A stretch of 64,000 bases of DNA, from positions 13,880-77,879 of the forward strand of contig JAFTEM010000020.1 of NCBI GenBank assembly GCA_017453665.1, written 5' to 3'. Position numbers and translations under genes: made by a program. Below are positions 21,011-32,361 of the stretch, piece by piece (within the stretch, counting starts at the first letter, position 1; each line of letters opens with the position of its first letter). The notes under the pieces are model-generated. The model was not told the DNA's origin. It was given only the letters and a program-made list of their open reading frames with translations, and did not search any database. This DNA comes from a bacterium (GTDB lineage Bacteria; Patescibacteria; JAEDAM01; Absconditabacterales; Absconditicoccaceae).

Positions 21011-21056
21011 AAAAGAACTAGTAATATTTTTTATATCACTTATTTTATAAATAGTT
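21011..21056 (+). promoter_or_regulatory. Late-promoter-like repeated element, copy 3
   Basis: The core AAAGAACTAGTAATATTTTT is shared with copies 1 and 2, then diverges slightly (TATATCACTTATTTTATAAA). It lies 26 bp before the holin gene, so the lysis and ejection genes appear to have their own start. Confidence 0.6.
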
Positions 21057-21081
21057 TTTTAATTCTTTAATAAAAAAATAG

Positions 21082-21549
21082 ATGGAACAAAGTGTAACAG
21101 GTACAGTAGCGGTTGTCGTTTGAGGGACGGCTTTAGCAGGAGTATTAGATTGGTTTTGACTCAATTGGCTTGCTGTTTGAGTATATGCGATATTGCTTTT
21201 ATTAGATTTTTGATTCGGAGTATTGGAAGCGTATATGAGAGACCGTAATAGTGTTAAAAGCGACACAGCAATGAAGGGGCTTATAAGAAAAATGATAAGA
21301 TTACTCCTACCATTTATGATAGTTCTCATTCTTAAATGAGCGGGCTTGGAAGATGTAAAGATAGTTATAGATTCTATCATTTCCATCTTAGTTCTAACCG
21401 AATGATATTCAATTATTTGACACGTTGTATCAATTGACCAGGGAAAACAACTTCCTGAAATTGACGCTTTTCAATGGTTATGTGAGTGGGTAGCTAATTT
21501 ATTAAAAAAAGGAATAAAAGATAAAATCCCAGAGGAAAAGGAGAAATAA
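21082..21549 (+). CDS. Holin, phage_holin_4-like
   Basis: This 155-residue protein has hydrophobic segments at about residues 18-45 and 72-105. The loop MRDRNSVKSDTAMKGLIRK between them and LTEGYSIIGH after them match the toxin-secretion/phage-lysis holin family. Holins form membrane lesions that release the endolysin. It is the first gene of the lysis block, followed by the endolysin two genes later. Several membrane glycines are TGA-coded. Confidence 0.8.
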
Positions 21550-21573
21550 TACTTTTACATACTAATAAAAATA

Positions 21574-21633
21574 ATGGTATGGTTAAAAATAGGAATCATC
21601 GTCGTAATTCTTTTAATGTTCATCATGTTATAG
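21574..21633 (+). CDS. Possible 19-residue hydrophobic peptide
   Basis: An ATG at 21574 opens a frame for MVWLKIGIIVVILLMFIML, a single transmembrane helix. It overlaps the 5' end of gene 21579-21869 in another frame. Its position between holin and endolysin recalls small lysis accessory peptides, but such a short frame may be chance. Confidence 0.25.
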   Translation: MVWLKIGIIVVILLMFIML

Positions 21634-21869
21634 GTCGCTCCAATGAAAAACGAGCAAAAGTGGAAGAAGAGACAAATAAAATGCTTATAGAAGTTTTTAA
21701 GCATGATGCTATTAATACCTTGTTCCAAGAGAACCAATCACCGCATGAACAATTAGCTGTAATGGTAGAGATACGAAGACCAGTATTGAGTTTCTGAGTA
21801 TACAGAACTTTCCTTGATTTATTACGCCTACCTAAAGATGTTTTTTATAAAAAAGAACTTATAAAATAA
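21579..21869 (+). CDS. Small basic phage protein, weakly HNH-like
   Basis: This 96-residue protein begins MVKNRNHRRNSFNVHHVIGR. The HH pair, a following Asn and later His residues recall HNH-type phage proteins, but the spacing is not convincing. TGA is read once (SFGVYRTF). The stop overlaps the endolysin start (TAATG), so it is translated with it. Confidence 0.5.
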
Positions 21870-22390
21870 TGAATAGACCTTATGTAGAATTTAAAAACAA
21901 GCGACTAGGGAAGAGAGTCGACTACGATAAAGCATATTGATATCAATGTGTAGATTTGATTAAACAATATGCCGATGAATGCCTCTGAATGGGGAAAATT
22001 TGAGCGATAGGGAATGCTAAAGACATTCCTAATAAAGCTTTTTGAAGAAAATTCTCTAAGCTATACGTATCTGATGGAAATATTATGCAATGAGATATTA
22101 TTGTTAGGATTCTTGGGGATTACGGTCATGTAGCTATTGTAGATCGTATTATATGAGATGAAGTATATGTTTTAGAACAGAATTGAAGTTGAAAAAATAG
22201 TTGAAACGGTATATGACAAAATGCAATAAGAATAAACTACTATAAAAGGACTTGGTTTCAAACGATTCTTAGGAACGATTCTATCGTAGCAAACTTCAAT
22301 ATGGAGATGTCTCATGTTGATAATATGATAGAAGAGAGACAAAGACAATTAAATATTACAATAGACTATAAAGAATGTTTAAGAAGCTAA
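21869..22390 (+). CDS. Endolysin, CHAP amidase/endopeptidase
   Basis: This 173-residue protein is made almost entirely of a CHAP domain: the catalytic Cys in YGYQCVDLIKQYAD near residue 27, the catalytic His in GDYGHVAIVDR near 88, and a later polar residue in VLEQN. The residue before LGKRVDYDKAYG is CGA-coded; Trp fits CHAP relatives. It cleaves peptidoglycan at lysis together with the holin encoded just upstream. TGA codons encode conserved glycines. The length is normal for a single-domain lysin. Confidence 0.85.
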
Positions 22391-22417
22391 ATTTTTTATA
22401 TATTTTTTAATTAAAAG

Positions 22418-25400
22418 ATGGCTGTAGATCAAAAAGTAAAGGATTTGTTAACAAATGTAGGGAATACAGTAAATACCCTATTACCAAACAATCCAATAAA
22501 TAAATTAACCAATATAAATAATGCGCTTAAGAACGATACATCATCTCTGATTGATAAAATCGGTTCTATCAACCCTACGTTCTTAAAACAGAATACACAA
22601 TCCGTTGTTGATATAACGAACAATAATAACGGTTCTTCTCGTTTTATTGGTTTAAATAATCCACTTGATATTTTGAAAACATGAGTTGTTTCTAATGGTA
22701 CGCCATCTATAAATTCTACTCAATACAACCAACTTTATAATAAAATACAAACACAAGTAGGAAATCAACCTACTGCTAATTGAAAGGACAATTATTTAGG
22801 GAATGTGTCACAAGCTGTAGCCAATAACCAAAACCAAGAGACTTTCTTAAATATGTTGCAAAAATCTTTTTACGAATCAAAAGGAGGACTTACAGAAGAT
22901 GATATTAATAATTGGATTAAGGAATCTAATGTACAAAAATACTATCCTAAAGTTAATGCTAAAGATATTCTAGATTTACAATCTTCTATTACTCCTACAC
23001 TCCTTCAAACAGGAGAATATGTAGATAATTCTCAAATTGCTGAAAGATACCCTAATCTTTATAACAAAACTGATGTTAGTAAAATTATCAAAGCTAATGA
23101 AGAAGCGAACAACAAATGGCAAGATCTCATTAATAGAGTAAACAAAGCAAATCCTAATGCTTTAAGCGAAAATTGATTAAAATATTACAATTTTATTAAA
23201 GAATCTGAACAGATTCCAGTTCAAATGAGAGAGGCTTATAATATAGGAAGCGATATCTCCGATGCTGAATTGGTAAATACGGTATGGAAAAACGTTGATG
23301 AACGAAAGTATAAATTTGAAAATGCAACAAACAACATTAAAAAGCTTAATAATACAGATAAGAATCAATTAGGTATTAATAGTTGAATACAAACATTTAT
23401 AACTGATTTAATGAAGTGAGCCTTTGTTAATCCGATTCTTGCAAGTACTTGGTTTAATCAATGAATAAACTCTCTAAAAGAGTGATGGGAAGAAAATGTT
23501 CAACCATTCATTGAAAGCTGAAGACGAGAAAACCCATGAACATTTGATTGGGTTGGTAAATGAACAAATGCAGTAGCTGACATTGCTAGTATGCCATGAA
23601 GGGCTTTGAGTTGATTAGAAAGAGCTAGTACTAACTTATGACAATTAACAGATGTTAATACAAAAAAATCTATAGGGGAAAACATCTCGGAGAAAGCAGA
23701 GAATCTCGTAAAAACATTTTGAGGTTCTATAGAAACTGCGTTTAATACAGTTTTAGCACCTGCAACCTCTTTGTTTCACGTAGCATGAGAAGTTCCTTTG
23801 GTATGAGACGCTATTAATTGGTGATTTTCTCTTATTCCAAATGCCGTTGATTGATTGATGAGTTGAAAATATAGAAACGAATTAGCAAAGCAATTATGAG
23901 CTAGGCGAATGGAAGGAGCTAGCTTTATCACAGATTGGTATAATAACGAATTAGACGACCAGGGAAGGGAAGACCTCCAAAACGCCGTATTCCTTTTGGT
24001 AGCAGAAAAGGTTGGTAAAAGCGACAAAATAAAGAAGTTAAAAGCTAATAGTTGAGTTTTTATAAAAACATTATCTGAAGCTATATGAGACGCACTCCAA
24101 ACTGGAAGATATGCAACGAGTATTGATTTACGGTTAAAAAGGCAACAAAGAGGATGAACTGTCTTAGAGAGAACTGAAGCTTTAGAATGACCATGAACTG
24201 AATGACAAATAACTGATAGAACCCCTGTTTATAGAGAAGGAGAATTTAGAGAGTGAGAAAATACGATATGAGATCGTGTTGAAGCTTTAAAAACAGGGAT
24301 TCAAGCATGAGTTTGAAAATTTGTTGATAATCTTAAAGCAGGTAGCGAATATAACAAAAGATTAGAGGAATGATTAAACAAAGTTACCGCTGAAGTAAAC
24401 ACAAGAAGTGTTGAGAAAGAAACAAAAAAAGAAGCGGAAGATTTAGAAAAAGAAGTTAAAGGCGAAATAAATATAAACTGACAATTAAAAGATCTAGAAA
24501 ATAAGTTAAAAGAAAGCGAGGGGGGACAATCAAAGGGTGGATTGTCTGAAAAAATAGATAATTATCTTTCACAAGTAGACGAAACTACTAGGACTCAACG
24601 GGAAGACAATCCATACTTTTCTTCTGATTGAAGGGATTTAATTGAAACTATTGATAATAATCCATGAGTTAATATTGATGAATATATAAATAACGAATAC
24701 GAAAGTGTACTTAATGTTATGAAAGATACGTTAGATGAGATAAGAAACGAATTATCAAATCAAACAGGTAAATTATACGAAACTGCTAGAGACGTAAACG
24801 CTCCTGTTGATATTTCTAACGCTTTAACAGAAGTTAAAAATTTATTAGCAGATCAAGGAATTGAATGGAGAGAATGATGAAAAGCCGACTTTACTAAAAG
24901 TGGTTCTATTAGTTCAGCAGATCAAACAGCTATTCAAAGAGTTTTAGATAGGATTTCTAGCTGAGAAATAAATAATGCAACAACAGCTCATAATTTGCGT
25001 AAAATGATAGATAGTCTCGCAAAATGGGATAAATGAGTATCTAATGATTGAATAGCGACTATAAGACAAATTAGAGATAAAATAGATGAAGTTGTAAAAT
25101 CTCAGATTCCATGAATGAAAGAGTCAGATGCTATTTATTCTGTAGATAAAACAACGTATACGAATCTAGCAAAAAGTATTACAGTAAAAAACGCTCCTAA
25201 ATGAACTCTTAGAGAAAATGCAGTAAGCGTTGTAAAGAATCTTTTAAGTCCAAGCAAAAAATTAACTCTTAATCAATGGGAAAAGGCGCTACCTTGATTA
25301 ACAAAAAAACTGGAAAGTATTAAAAATTTAAAACCTTTATATAAAGCCTACACTTCCGATAATGTAGGAATTATTTGAAAAATAGAATCCACAACTTTAT

Positions 25401-28400
25401 GAAATGCTTTTAAACTTATTGGATTATGAACCTGAGGATTTTCATGATTACTTGTTTGAATGGGAATTGATAAAATAGTAGAAAAGCTTAACTGACCTTT
25501 GAAGAAAAAAGCCATTAAAGAGGTTTTAAGCCGTAATTCGGAGAACGCTATATCATCGGCTTTAGATATAGAAAAAAGAGCCGAAGAATTAAAAAATTTA
25601 AGTAAAGAAAAAAGAGAAAAGATTGTTGAAATATTACAAAAGATAAAAGAAGAATGAAATAAAAAGAATAAAACGAAGGAAGAACAAGATGCTTGGAATG
25701 AAGCTAAAGAGAAAATCGATCTTCTTCAAAAAGCATTAAAAGAATGAACCGAGAAAGCTTGGAATAATTTTACAAATGCGGTAAAAGAAGATTTTGAAAA
25801 TAAATCAAAAGCTTTACCTGAAAATAAACAAGTCAAAAACGACAATCGCGTAATAGTAATTTGAAAGAACAATAAAATAATCGTTGATGAAAAAGGTAAC
25901 GCAAAGAGAGGGTGAACGATCTCTGAAGTAGATAACAGAAGCGAAAGCAATAAAAAAGATTGATATACAGATCAAGGGAATAAAGTTATAAAGACCGGGA
26001 ATAAAGTTATTTGAAAAAAAAGTATCTCCGAGACGGAAACCGCTGAAAGCGGAGTGTCCACTAGGGAGATACCATGAAATAAGGTACGTTTAACAGAAGA
26101 AATTACAAGAGAAATTAATAAAGATTTAGATAACTTATCTTTATCAGTTAAAGAAAATAAATTCAATCCTGAGCAATTTCTACAAGCAGTTAAAGAAGTA
26201 TTTAAGGTTAAGAACCCCGAAAGTAATAGTATCTATGTTGATATAGATAAAGAGAGTTGAACTTATACCTTACGCGTTTCTTCTCATAACGCTCATGCTT
26301 ATAATGCTAAAAGAAGTTGAAATACTGAGAATAATACAAGTATCGTTATTAGGTTCGATAAAGATGGGAAATTCAAGAAAGATAAATCTGTAAATATGAC
26401 GGAATATTCTTACGATCCTGATAATTTAACAACAGAAAAGATGGAAGGAATCATTAAGGGAATAAAGGATTATATAGAGACATGAGAGTATACCGATACT
26501 AATTATGATGTTAAACATGAATCTAAGAAAGCGACTACTGAAGTCGAAATTCTTCCTGAAAATATTAGCGTAGAAAAGGAATCTCAAAAAATGGGAGAAA
26601 AAAGAATTTCTCCCGATAGAGTCGTTCGACAACAATTAAGTTTTCAAGAAGGAGTGGATAATATTATGGATGGAGTACAAGCCGTTAAAGATTATATCGT
26701 TCAGAGTACAAAAAGGTTATATTGGAATTACTGAAGACCCGAAGGAGAATGATACGTAGGAAATGAAGAATTTAAAAATATTTCCTTAAAAGCAACTAGA
26801 ACGCTTTATAAAGATTGGAAATTCTTATCAAATAAATCAAAAGAATTTAAAGAATTATGGAAGAATATCGCGGATGCCGATGGAGAGAAATCTCTTCAAG
26901 AAATAGCTAAGACTTTCTATATTAGCAAGGTTAAAAAAGATATTTCTAAAGGATATCAATACCCACAAGAAGTTCTTGGTTTAATACCTGGTGCAAAAAG
27001 GGCCGTTAATGCTCGTCAAAGATACGAGAAAGGGTTACATACTTCGTTTTCTGCTAATGATTCAAGAATAGATTATTCTGAAAAAGATAAGATAGGAGCT
27101 GGTATTAAATCACAAGATGGGAAACAAGTAACCAAAGAGCAAAAAGAGAATGTTGTTAAAGGAATATTAGATTTTGCTGACGCTCTTAACCTTGATATGA
27201 AACAAATCGCTGAAGATCTAGAGTTGGTGTATGTTGATACTCATGGTGGTAATGTTTTTCTTAGAGCTGATGCTATAGGAATGTATAGACAAACCAAAGA
27301 TATGGAGGGAAATATCAACAATAGAAGTGTTAGCGTTTGAGGTTCTGAAACGGTTAGACGAAAGGAGAAAAAACGGAATCCTGAAACGAGAGAATATGAT
27401 GAGACATGGAGAACGGAAAAAGTTAATACTACCATGGCTCATGAATTATGACATGCTTTAGATTTTATGGTTGAAAATAAACTCGTTCCAAGCGAAGTAA
27501 AATCTACCTTAAAAACCTCTTTTAACAAAAAGAATATTGATTTATTCGGGAAAGCTTATTTAAACTATCTAGAAAGACCTACAGAAATCGTCGCTAGAAT
27601 GTTTCAACAATATGTAGCTGTAAAAAAATGACAAACGAGTTATTATAATACTTTATGATTCCGAGATAAGGACATATTTGATAAAATTGTTAAACCTGAA
27701 GTCGAGAAAGCTATAGAAGATCACTTCTCTAAATATCATAAGTCTGAGACGGAGCTTAAGTATCAAAGAGTATTCCATGGAACAGGAAAACTGTTTGATA
27801 AATTCGATTTCTCTCATATCGGAGAATGAGAGGGTACTCAGTGACATTGACGAGGAATGTATGTAGCTGTAGATAGAAATGTAGGTAAAAAATACGCTGA
27901 AATGTTAGGTAAACAATATAAATGAGAGCTTATAACAGAAAAAAGCTCAGAAGCCGTACAACGAGTAAATGTATCAATTAACGAGCTTATGTCTTACGAA
28001 TGATATTCGTTTAATGATGCTGTAGAACATCTTAAATGAGAACGAAGGGACTATTATGACGATTATAAAGTAGAAAATACTAACGAATGAAAGATAATGG
28101 CGAAAACCTATAAAGAAAGGCTAGATATTCTAGAAGATATGTCTGAAAGTAAATGATACGTATACGAGGTTGAAATTCCGGACGAAAAGAAAGCTAATAC
28201 TCCTACAGGAATAAATTATATTGAAGAAGATTCTCTTATTGAACGAGATGCGATGGATGAGTTCGCAGACGCGTTAGAGAAAGCGTTAGGAGATAAAGCA
28301 GATAACCCTCAAAATACGAAAATTTTAGAAACCTGGAGAGATAAGAAAATAAAATGATGGGAATTATATCAATGATTAAAAGAAAGCCTTTGAGGAGATA

Positions 28401-29290
28401 AAGAAGCTTCAAAATTTTTAGAGGATCTTTGATATGATGGAATCGCTTATTATTGATGAGAAGATGGATGAGCTTATGTTATTTTCAATTCCGATAATAT
28501 GAAAATAACGAACAATAAGCCTCAAAAATTCGGATATTGAAAGGGTAAAGACGTTTCCGCTGAAGCTGGGTTATTGATTAAGAACTTCTTAGATGGTAGA
28601 ACCGCAAAAGATATTGCTTTAGAGAGAGGGTTTAAAATCAATATCTTAGATAAGATTATGACACCAGACGGAGTTGAAGCTTATGGTAGTTACGGAAATC
28701 AAACGCTTAATTTTGCAAATATGATTAAAGAGGGAACAGCACCACATGAGCTCTTTCATGCGATGTTTGATCTCGTAGATAAAAAAGAGAAAACAGCGAT
28801 TCTTGATGGCGTACAAAAAGAGAAATCATTGACTAAGGAAGAATCTGAGGAATGGTTAGCTGACAACTTCGCTGAGTATTGGAAGAGTTGAGACCTTATA
28901 GATGATAAAATGCCACAAACCCGAGAAGAATATATTGATAATCGGGGGGTTGATAGAGAACTCTTTGATGATATTAAGAAAGAGAAAGGATTTACAACGG
29001 ATGAGGAAGTAAAAGATTATCTCAAAAAAGGAGCAAAAGACGAGAATTTCTGATATAACGAACTCTCTGAGGAATTATATAATAGAGTTATTAGCTATTT
29101 TGAGAAATCTAAGAAAATGATTGAAGATTTATACGAGAATAGAGAGAAATACAAACAACTCTTCAAAGATATGATAGAATGAAAAAAATCAAAAGGAACA
29201 TCTAACGAAAAAAGTAATTGAGATACAGCATATCAAAAGAAAAGAACTAATAAGGTTATTACAACTGCGAATAAGGTGTTAGTTTGGTAA
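22418..29290 (+). CDS. 2,290-residue polyvalent ejection protein with zincin and ART-like domains
   Basis: The frame is open for 6.9 kb with dozens of TGA-Gly codons. The first ~600 residues are Asn/Gln-rich and helical with Gly/Ala-rich membrane-like segments (for example ALSGLERASTN and PLVGDAINWGFSLIP). The middle has long charged coiled coils. A metallopeptidase motif HELGH lies at 1675-1679. An ADP-ribosyltransferase-like stretch begins near 1783 (VFHGTGKLFDKFDFSHIG, then GRGMYVAVD). A second motif HELFH lies at 2110-2114. This multi-enzyme layout is typical of phage polyvalent proteins that enter the cell with DNA and disarm the host. It closes the late operon. Confidence 0.75.
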
Positions 29291-29372
29291 TAAAGTCTTG
29301 ATATAATTAGTGAAATAACCAATATTATACATGCCTATGGTATTTTGGGTGCTTGAATCTTCGTTTATCAAG

Positions 29373-29405
29373 AAAGGGGGCGTCAACTCAACGTCTCCCT
29401 TTTTT
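29373..29405 (+). terminator. Intrinsic terminator after the late operon
   Basis: AAAGGGGGCGT pairs with ACGTCTCCCTTT (one bulge) around a seven-base loop, followed by T6. It lies ~80 bp after the ejection protein gene. Confidence 0.75.
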
Positions 29406-29435
29406 GCAAAAATAAAAAAAATAGGTATAATTACA

Positions 29436-29452
29436 TTGTCTCAATGAGACAA
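29436..29452. repeat. 17-bp inverted repeat
   Basis: TTGTCTCA and TGAGACAA are exact reverse complements around one base, between two terminators at the end of the late operon. Its function is unknown; a DNA-binding site is possible. Confidence 0.4.
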
Positions 29453-29486
29453 CTCGAGAATCTATAGGAACTTTGTTTCCATAGAC

Positions 29487-29522
29487 AAAAAGGGTGTAAC
29501 GAAATGTTACATCCTTTTTATA
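29487..29522. terminator. Bidirectional terminator between late (+) and early (-) operons
   Basis: A 14-bp stem (AAAAAGGGTGTAAC with GTTACATCCTTTTT, one wobble) around a five-base loop. Runs of A on one side and T on the other allow termination on both strands. It sits 10 bp from the last gene of the minus operon. Confidence 0.85.
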
Positions 29523-29529
29523 ACACCGA

Positions 29530-30090
29530 CTACGAACTAGAACTAGCTGTTGTAGTAGTTGGTGGATAGATAGAAGTGTAAGGAGAACTTACGATATAGC
29601 TAGGAACAGCTACTGGTTGTAATCTACTAAGTAACTCCGTAGTTTGAGCGTTGTTATTAGCAACGACTCTAGCTTCTGCAAGAGCGGTTCTGAGGTTTTG
29701 AGTTTCTTGTTCGCATAGTTTGTCTAAAACTCTCTGAACGTTAGCTTGTGAAGAGGCTATAATGCTAGCGGTATTTTGCTGTCATGCAAGGATAGCCCTT
29801 TCGATGTTTTGGTTAACGTTACAGAATCCTTGTGTAATCAAATTAGTTTGATTAGCTTGACTCTGTTGATTTGCTAGTTGCTGTTGCCAGAAGGAATTGT
29901 TGTTAATAAGATCAACCGTGTTGTCATGATTGTTGTTATTATTCATTCCATTAAGCAACCAAGCACCTGCGTTATTGTTTCCAAAACCACCGAATAGACC
30001 GTTACCGTTTCCCATGAATAAGAACAAGATTAGAATTATTAACCAAGTTCCCATTCACCCCATAGACATCGTTGTGTTCGTTCAATCCAT
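29530..30090 (-). CDS. Small Gly/Asn-rich membrane protein
   Basis: This 186-residue protein starts MDGTNTTMSMGGMG, followed by one transmembrane segment (TWLIILILFLFMGNGNG), a Gly/Asn-rich stretch, a Gln-rich helical region and a Pro/Thr/Ser tail. The composition resembles small coat-like or virion membrane proteins found in many environmental phages. It is the most distal gene of the minus operon. Its role is unknown. Confidence 0.6.
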
Positions 30091-30151
30091 TTTAGTGGTT
30101 GGTATGATATAAAAATGAACGGTGTATCGTGTTTATGCTAGCCACCGTAAA

Positions 30152-30412
30152 TTATGCCATATCAATCACTTCACATACTTCTTTAGATTTTTCGCCTAGA
30201 AGAGAACTACTATTTTGTTTTATTAAATTAGCGATGTTAGGATTTGATTTTATGAGATTAGGTACAATTTTTTCTGCTAATCTATTTAAATCGTTCATAT
30301 TGTTGAAATCTATCCCCTGGATATCGTTCGGAGAGATTCCTAATTGTAAAATCTTTTGTTTTAGCAAATCTCCCTTAAGACCTGCGATAAAATCAAAAAA
30401 ATTCATTTTCAT
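30152..30412 (-). CDS. Hypothetical small helical phage protein
   Basis: This 86-residue protein begins MKMNFFDFIAGLKGDLLKQK and is helical throughout, with no TGA codon. The style resembles short phage structural or scaffold-like proteins. No family was recognised. It lies between two other small minus-strand genes. Confidence 0.55.
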   Translation of the reverse strand: MKMNFFDFIAGLKGDLLKQKILQLGISPNDIQGIDFNNMNDLNRLAEKIVPNLIKSNPNIANLIKQNSSSLLGEKSKEVCEVIDMA

Positions 30413-30430
30413 ACAAAAACAATATAAAAA

Positions 30431-30652
30431 CTACTCTTCTTGCATATATTCAGCATAAAGCTCTTGTAACTTGTGGTCATACCTATCTTTTAAATACTGT
30501 TTTTTCGTTCAAAACTCTGTAAAGTGTTGTACTTTCTTAACAACGAAATTTATAATCTCTTCTAAATTTTGAGGATGTTGTTGGATTTGAGTAAGTAACT
30601 TATTCATATTAAGTTTCTCTCCATCAAAGAAATGATCTGTTTTTCGTTCCAT
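30431..30652 (-). CDS. Hypothetical small charged phage protein
   Basis: This 73-residue, His/Lys/Glu/Gln-rich helical protein begins MERKTDHFFDGEKLNM and has one internal TGA-Gly. No family was recognised. It is 18 bp upstream of gene 30152-30412 and probably co-transcribed with it. Confidence 0.55.
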
Positions 30653-30785
30653 GATAAACAAAAAAGAAATAAAAACATTTTCTCAATAAACAAAAAACAA
30701 CACTATGGAAGTGCTAGTTATCTGCTATAAAGTAAATATCTTTTCAAAAATTTGCTTAATTTTATCTTTGTATGTATAATTATTT

Positions 30786-30837
30786 TGTAACTCATCTTTC
30801 CGTATCAGAAGCTTGGTGGGGTGAGTTACATTTTTTT
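30786..30837 (+). terminator. Terminator-like hairpin reading on the + strand
   Basis: TGTAACTCATC pairs with GGTGAGTTACA around a 23-base loop; T7 follows only in the + direction. No + gene lies upstream, so it may end antisense transcription or act as a processing hairpin after the minus-strand gene 30836-31108. The gap 30653-30785 otherwise shows only AT-rich sequence. Confidence 0.4.
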
Positions 30838-31108
30838 ATTTATTTTCGTACCCTGTTATTACTACCAGTCTTCTTAAATCGTCACAGGATTTGTATTGTA
30901 TTAACTCCCTTCAATTTTTTATTATATTATCGGTATAGATTAGAAATTTTTCGAATCATTCCGCGTTAAGCCGTTCTGTATTTAACAATTTAGCCAGTTT
31001 CTTTGAATTTTGCGAGACTAAAGCACTAGCTTTATTCTTTTTACTTCAACATCTCTTGCAAAATTTACATCTTCAAGAGGGACTTCAACACATCAAACAA
31101 GTATTCAT
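30836..31108 (-). CDS. Zinc-ribbon phage protein
   Basis: This 90-residue protein has a treble Cys pattern in its first 22 residues (CLMCGSPSGRCKFCKRCGS), typical of a small zinc ribbon; two of its glycines are TGA-coded. The rest is helical. Such proteins often bind DNA or regulate transcription. A CGA codon fits Trp in NTEWLNAEGFEKFL-like context. No closer family was recognised. Confidence 0.65.
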
Positions 31109-31127
31109 GTATATATGATTAAAAAAT

Positions 31128-31166
31128 AAAAACTCTTAGGGAGGAGCTTTTTAGGTTCTCTCCCCC
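31128..31166 (-). terminator. Probable minus-strand terminator
   Basis: On the minus strand GGGAG pairs with CTCCC within a longer G-rich/C-rich stem, followed by an AGTTTTTATTTTTT tract. It follows the 45-residue basic protein gene. A run of nine C (+ strand, 31162-31170) adjoins it. Confidence 0.45.
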
Positions 31167-31184
31167 CCCCTTGATTTTTTGAGG

Positions 31185-31322
31185 TTATAAAGCCGTTCCT
31201 GTACCTCTTGCGCATAGATCTTTTCTATTATTCCAGTTGTTTGTATTTGTAGAATATTTTCTTCTACATTTAGTTAACTTCTTATTCTTGAATTTAACTG
31301 CTTTTACTTTTAGTCTTTTCAT
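31185..31322 (-). CDS. 45-residue basic peptide
   Basis: A short Lys/Arg/Asn-rich frame, MKRLKVKAVKFKNKKLTKC, ending CARGTGTAL. Composition suggests nucleic-acid binding. It is flanked by a terminator downstream and by a 26-bp gap to gene 31349-31654 upstream. There is no homology call. Confidence 0.45.
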   Translation of the reverse strand: MKRLKVKAVKFKNKKLTKCRRKYSTNTNNWNNRKDLCARGTGTAL

Positions 31323-31348
31323 GAGGAATATTTAAAACAAATAAAAAA

Positions 31349-31654
31349 CTATGATAACATAGGGTCATAATCGGGGTATTCATTACCCATAGGAATATAT
31401 TCAATGCCGTTAGGATTGTTATTAGAATCGTCATTAATTCACATCTTTTTTTTCCGTTCTTCTATTTTTTTATTCTTTTTCCCTCGCATTTCCGCTTCTC
31501 TCCTTGTTTTTTCTGTTCGTTTTATATAATGATAATCTTCTGTAACATCTACAGGAAGAAAAGAATCGTCTTTTTGTTGTCATCATTCTAAATATCTTAT
31601 AATATATACCTTATTTGTTTTTAAGTCCTGAATAAGACGATATTCTTTATTCAT
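31349..31654 (-). CDS. Hypothetical phage protein
   Basis: This 101-residue protein has a beta-like N-terminus (YRLIQDLKTNKVYIIRYLEG), a very basic central helix (KKNKKIEERKKKM) and an acidic, Pro/Tyr-rich tail. No family was recognised. It is in the minus operon downstream of the HAD phosphatase gene. Confidence 0.55.
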
Positions 31655-31681
31655 ATGTCATATGATTAACGAATAAAAAAA

Positions 31682-32056
31682 CTATTTTTCTTGCCATGTC
31701 TTAAAGTTTTTCACTTTTTGTACTAAGTTTTTAACATCTCCATCAAAATTTATCCCTCTATCGTCGATATAACACATAGCAGGAATCTTTTCATGGAATA
31801 TTCAATCAACAACAATTCAGTGTTTATCTAATCGTCTTTTTATTTCTTCTTTTTGCGTTCTTGTTGTAAAGATACCGACGATATAGTCTTTCTTTAATTC
31901 ATCGATACATTCTTTAATCCCCTCTACGGGTTCATCGTAGATATCTCCGTTTTGTCGTCATTTACTGTATTTGTGAATAACTCAATCAAAATCGAAGAGA
32001 ACGGTTTGTTTTCTTGTTGGGTTTAAATAAGGTCAAGATTCACATGTTCAAATCAT
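31682..32056 (-). CDS. HAD-superfamily phosphatase
   Basis: This 124-residue protein has the HAD nucleophile motif FDFDGVIHKY near residue 21, the Thr motif GIFTTR near 62, the segment WLDKHGIVVDGIFHEKIPA and the final acidic motif YIDDRGINF. CGA codons after YSKG and before LDKHG align with Trp in phage-type HAD relatives, supporting CGA=Trp. The small size is typical of phage HAD proteins that may dephosphorylate nucleotides or DNA 3' ends. The substrate is unknown. Confidence 0.8.
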
Positions 32057-32075
32057 TGTTTAATTTGATTAAAAT

Positions 32076-32330
32076 CTAAATAGTTATAGTATCTCAGTTA
32101 GAGAGTACAAAAGAATCAAACACTTCTTCAACCTCTATATGATATACGCCATTATCTCGTTTTCTTATCATACTAATTGCCATCATTATTTCAGAAAGTG
32201 TGAATTCAAATGGAAATCATATTTTAGATTTCTTTTCTATTCGAAACAATCCTCGTTTTTTGTAGTATGGTTTCCGATATTCTTCGCCAGTTTCGATATG
32301 ATAATCAAAGTGTTTTAATTTTCGTTTCAT
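32076..32330 (-). CDS. Hypothetical small phage protein
   Basis: This 84-residue protein begins MKRKLKHFDYHIETGEEY and is basic, with aromatic residues. Its start lies 32 bp downstream of the array of inverted repeats at 32362-32471, so it may head a regulated sub-operon. No family was recognised. Confidence 0.5.
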
Positions 32331-32361
32331 CTTCCAGTTAAAATATAAATATTCTCTAAAT

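Noticed and set aside
29332..29541. 69-residue frame after the ejection protein
   Set aside because: It runs through two strong terminator hairpins and an inverted repeat, with no family resemblance.
31013..31050. A fourth copy of the late-promoter-like element (AGACTAAAGCACTAGC followed by T-rich DNA)
   Set aside because: The similarity is partial and lies inside the coding sequence of the minus-strand zinc-ribbon protein, in the wrong context.
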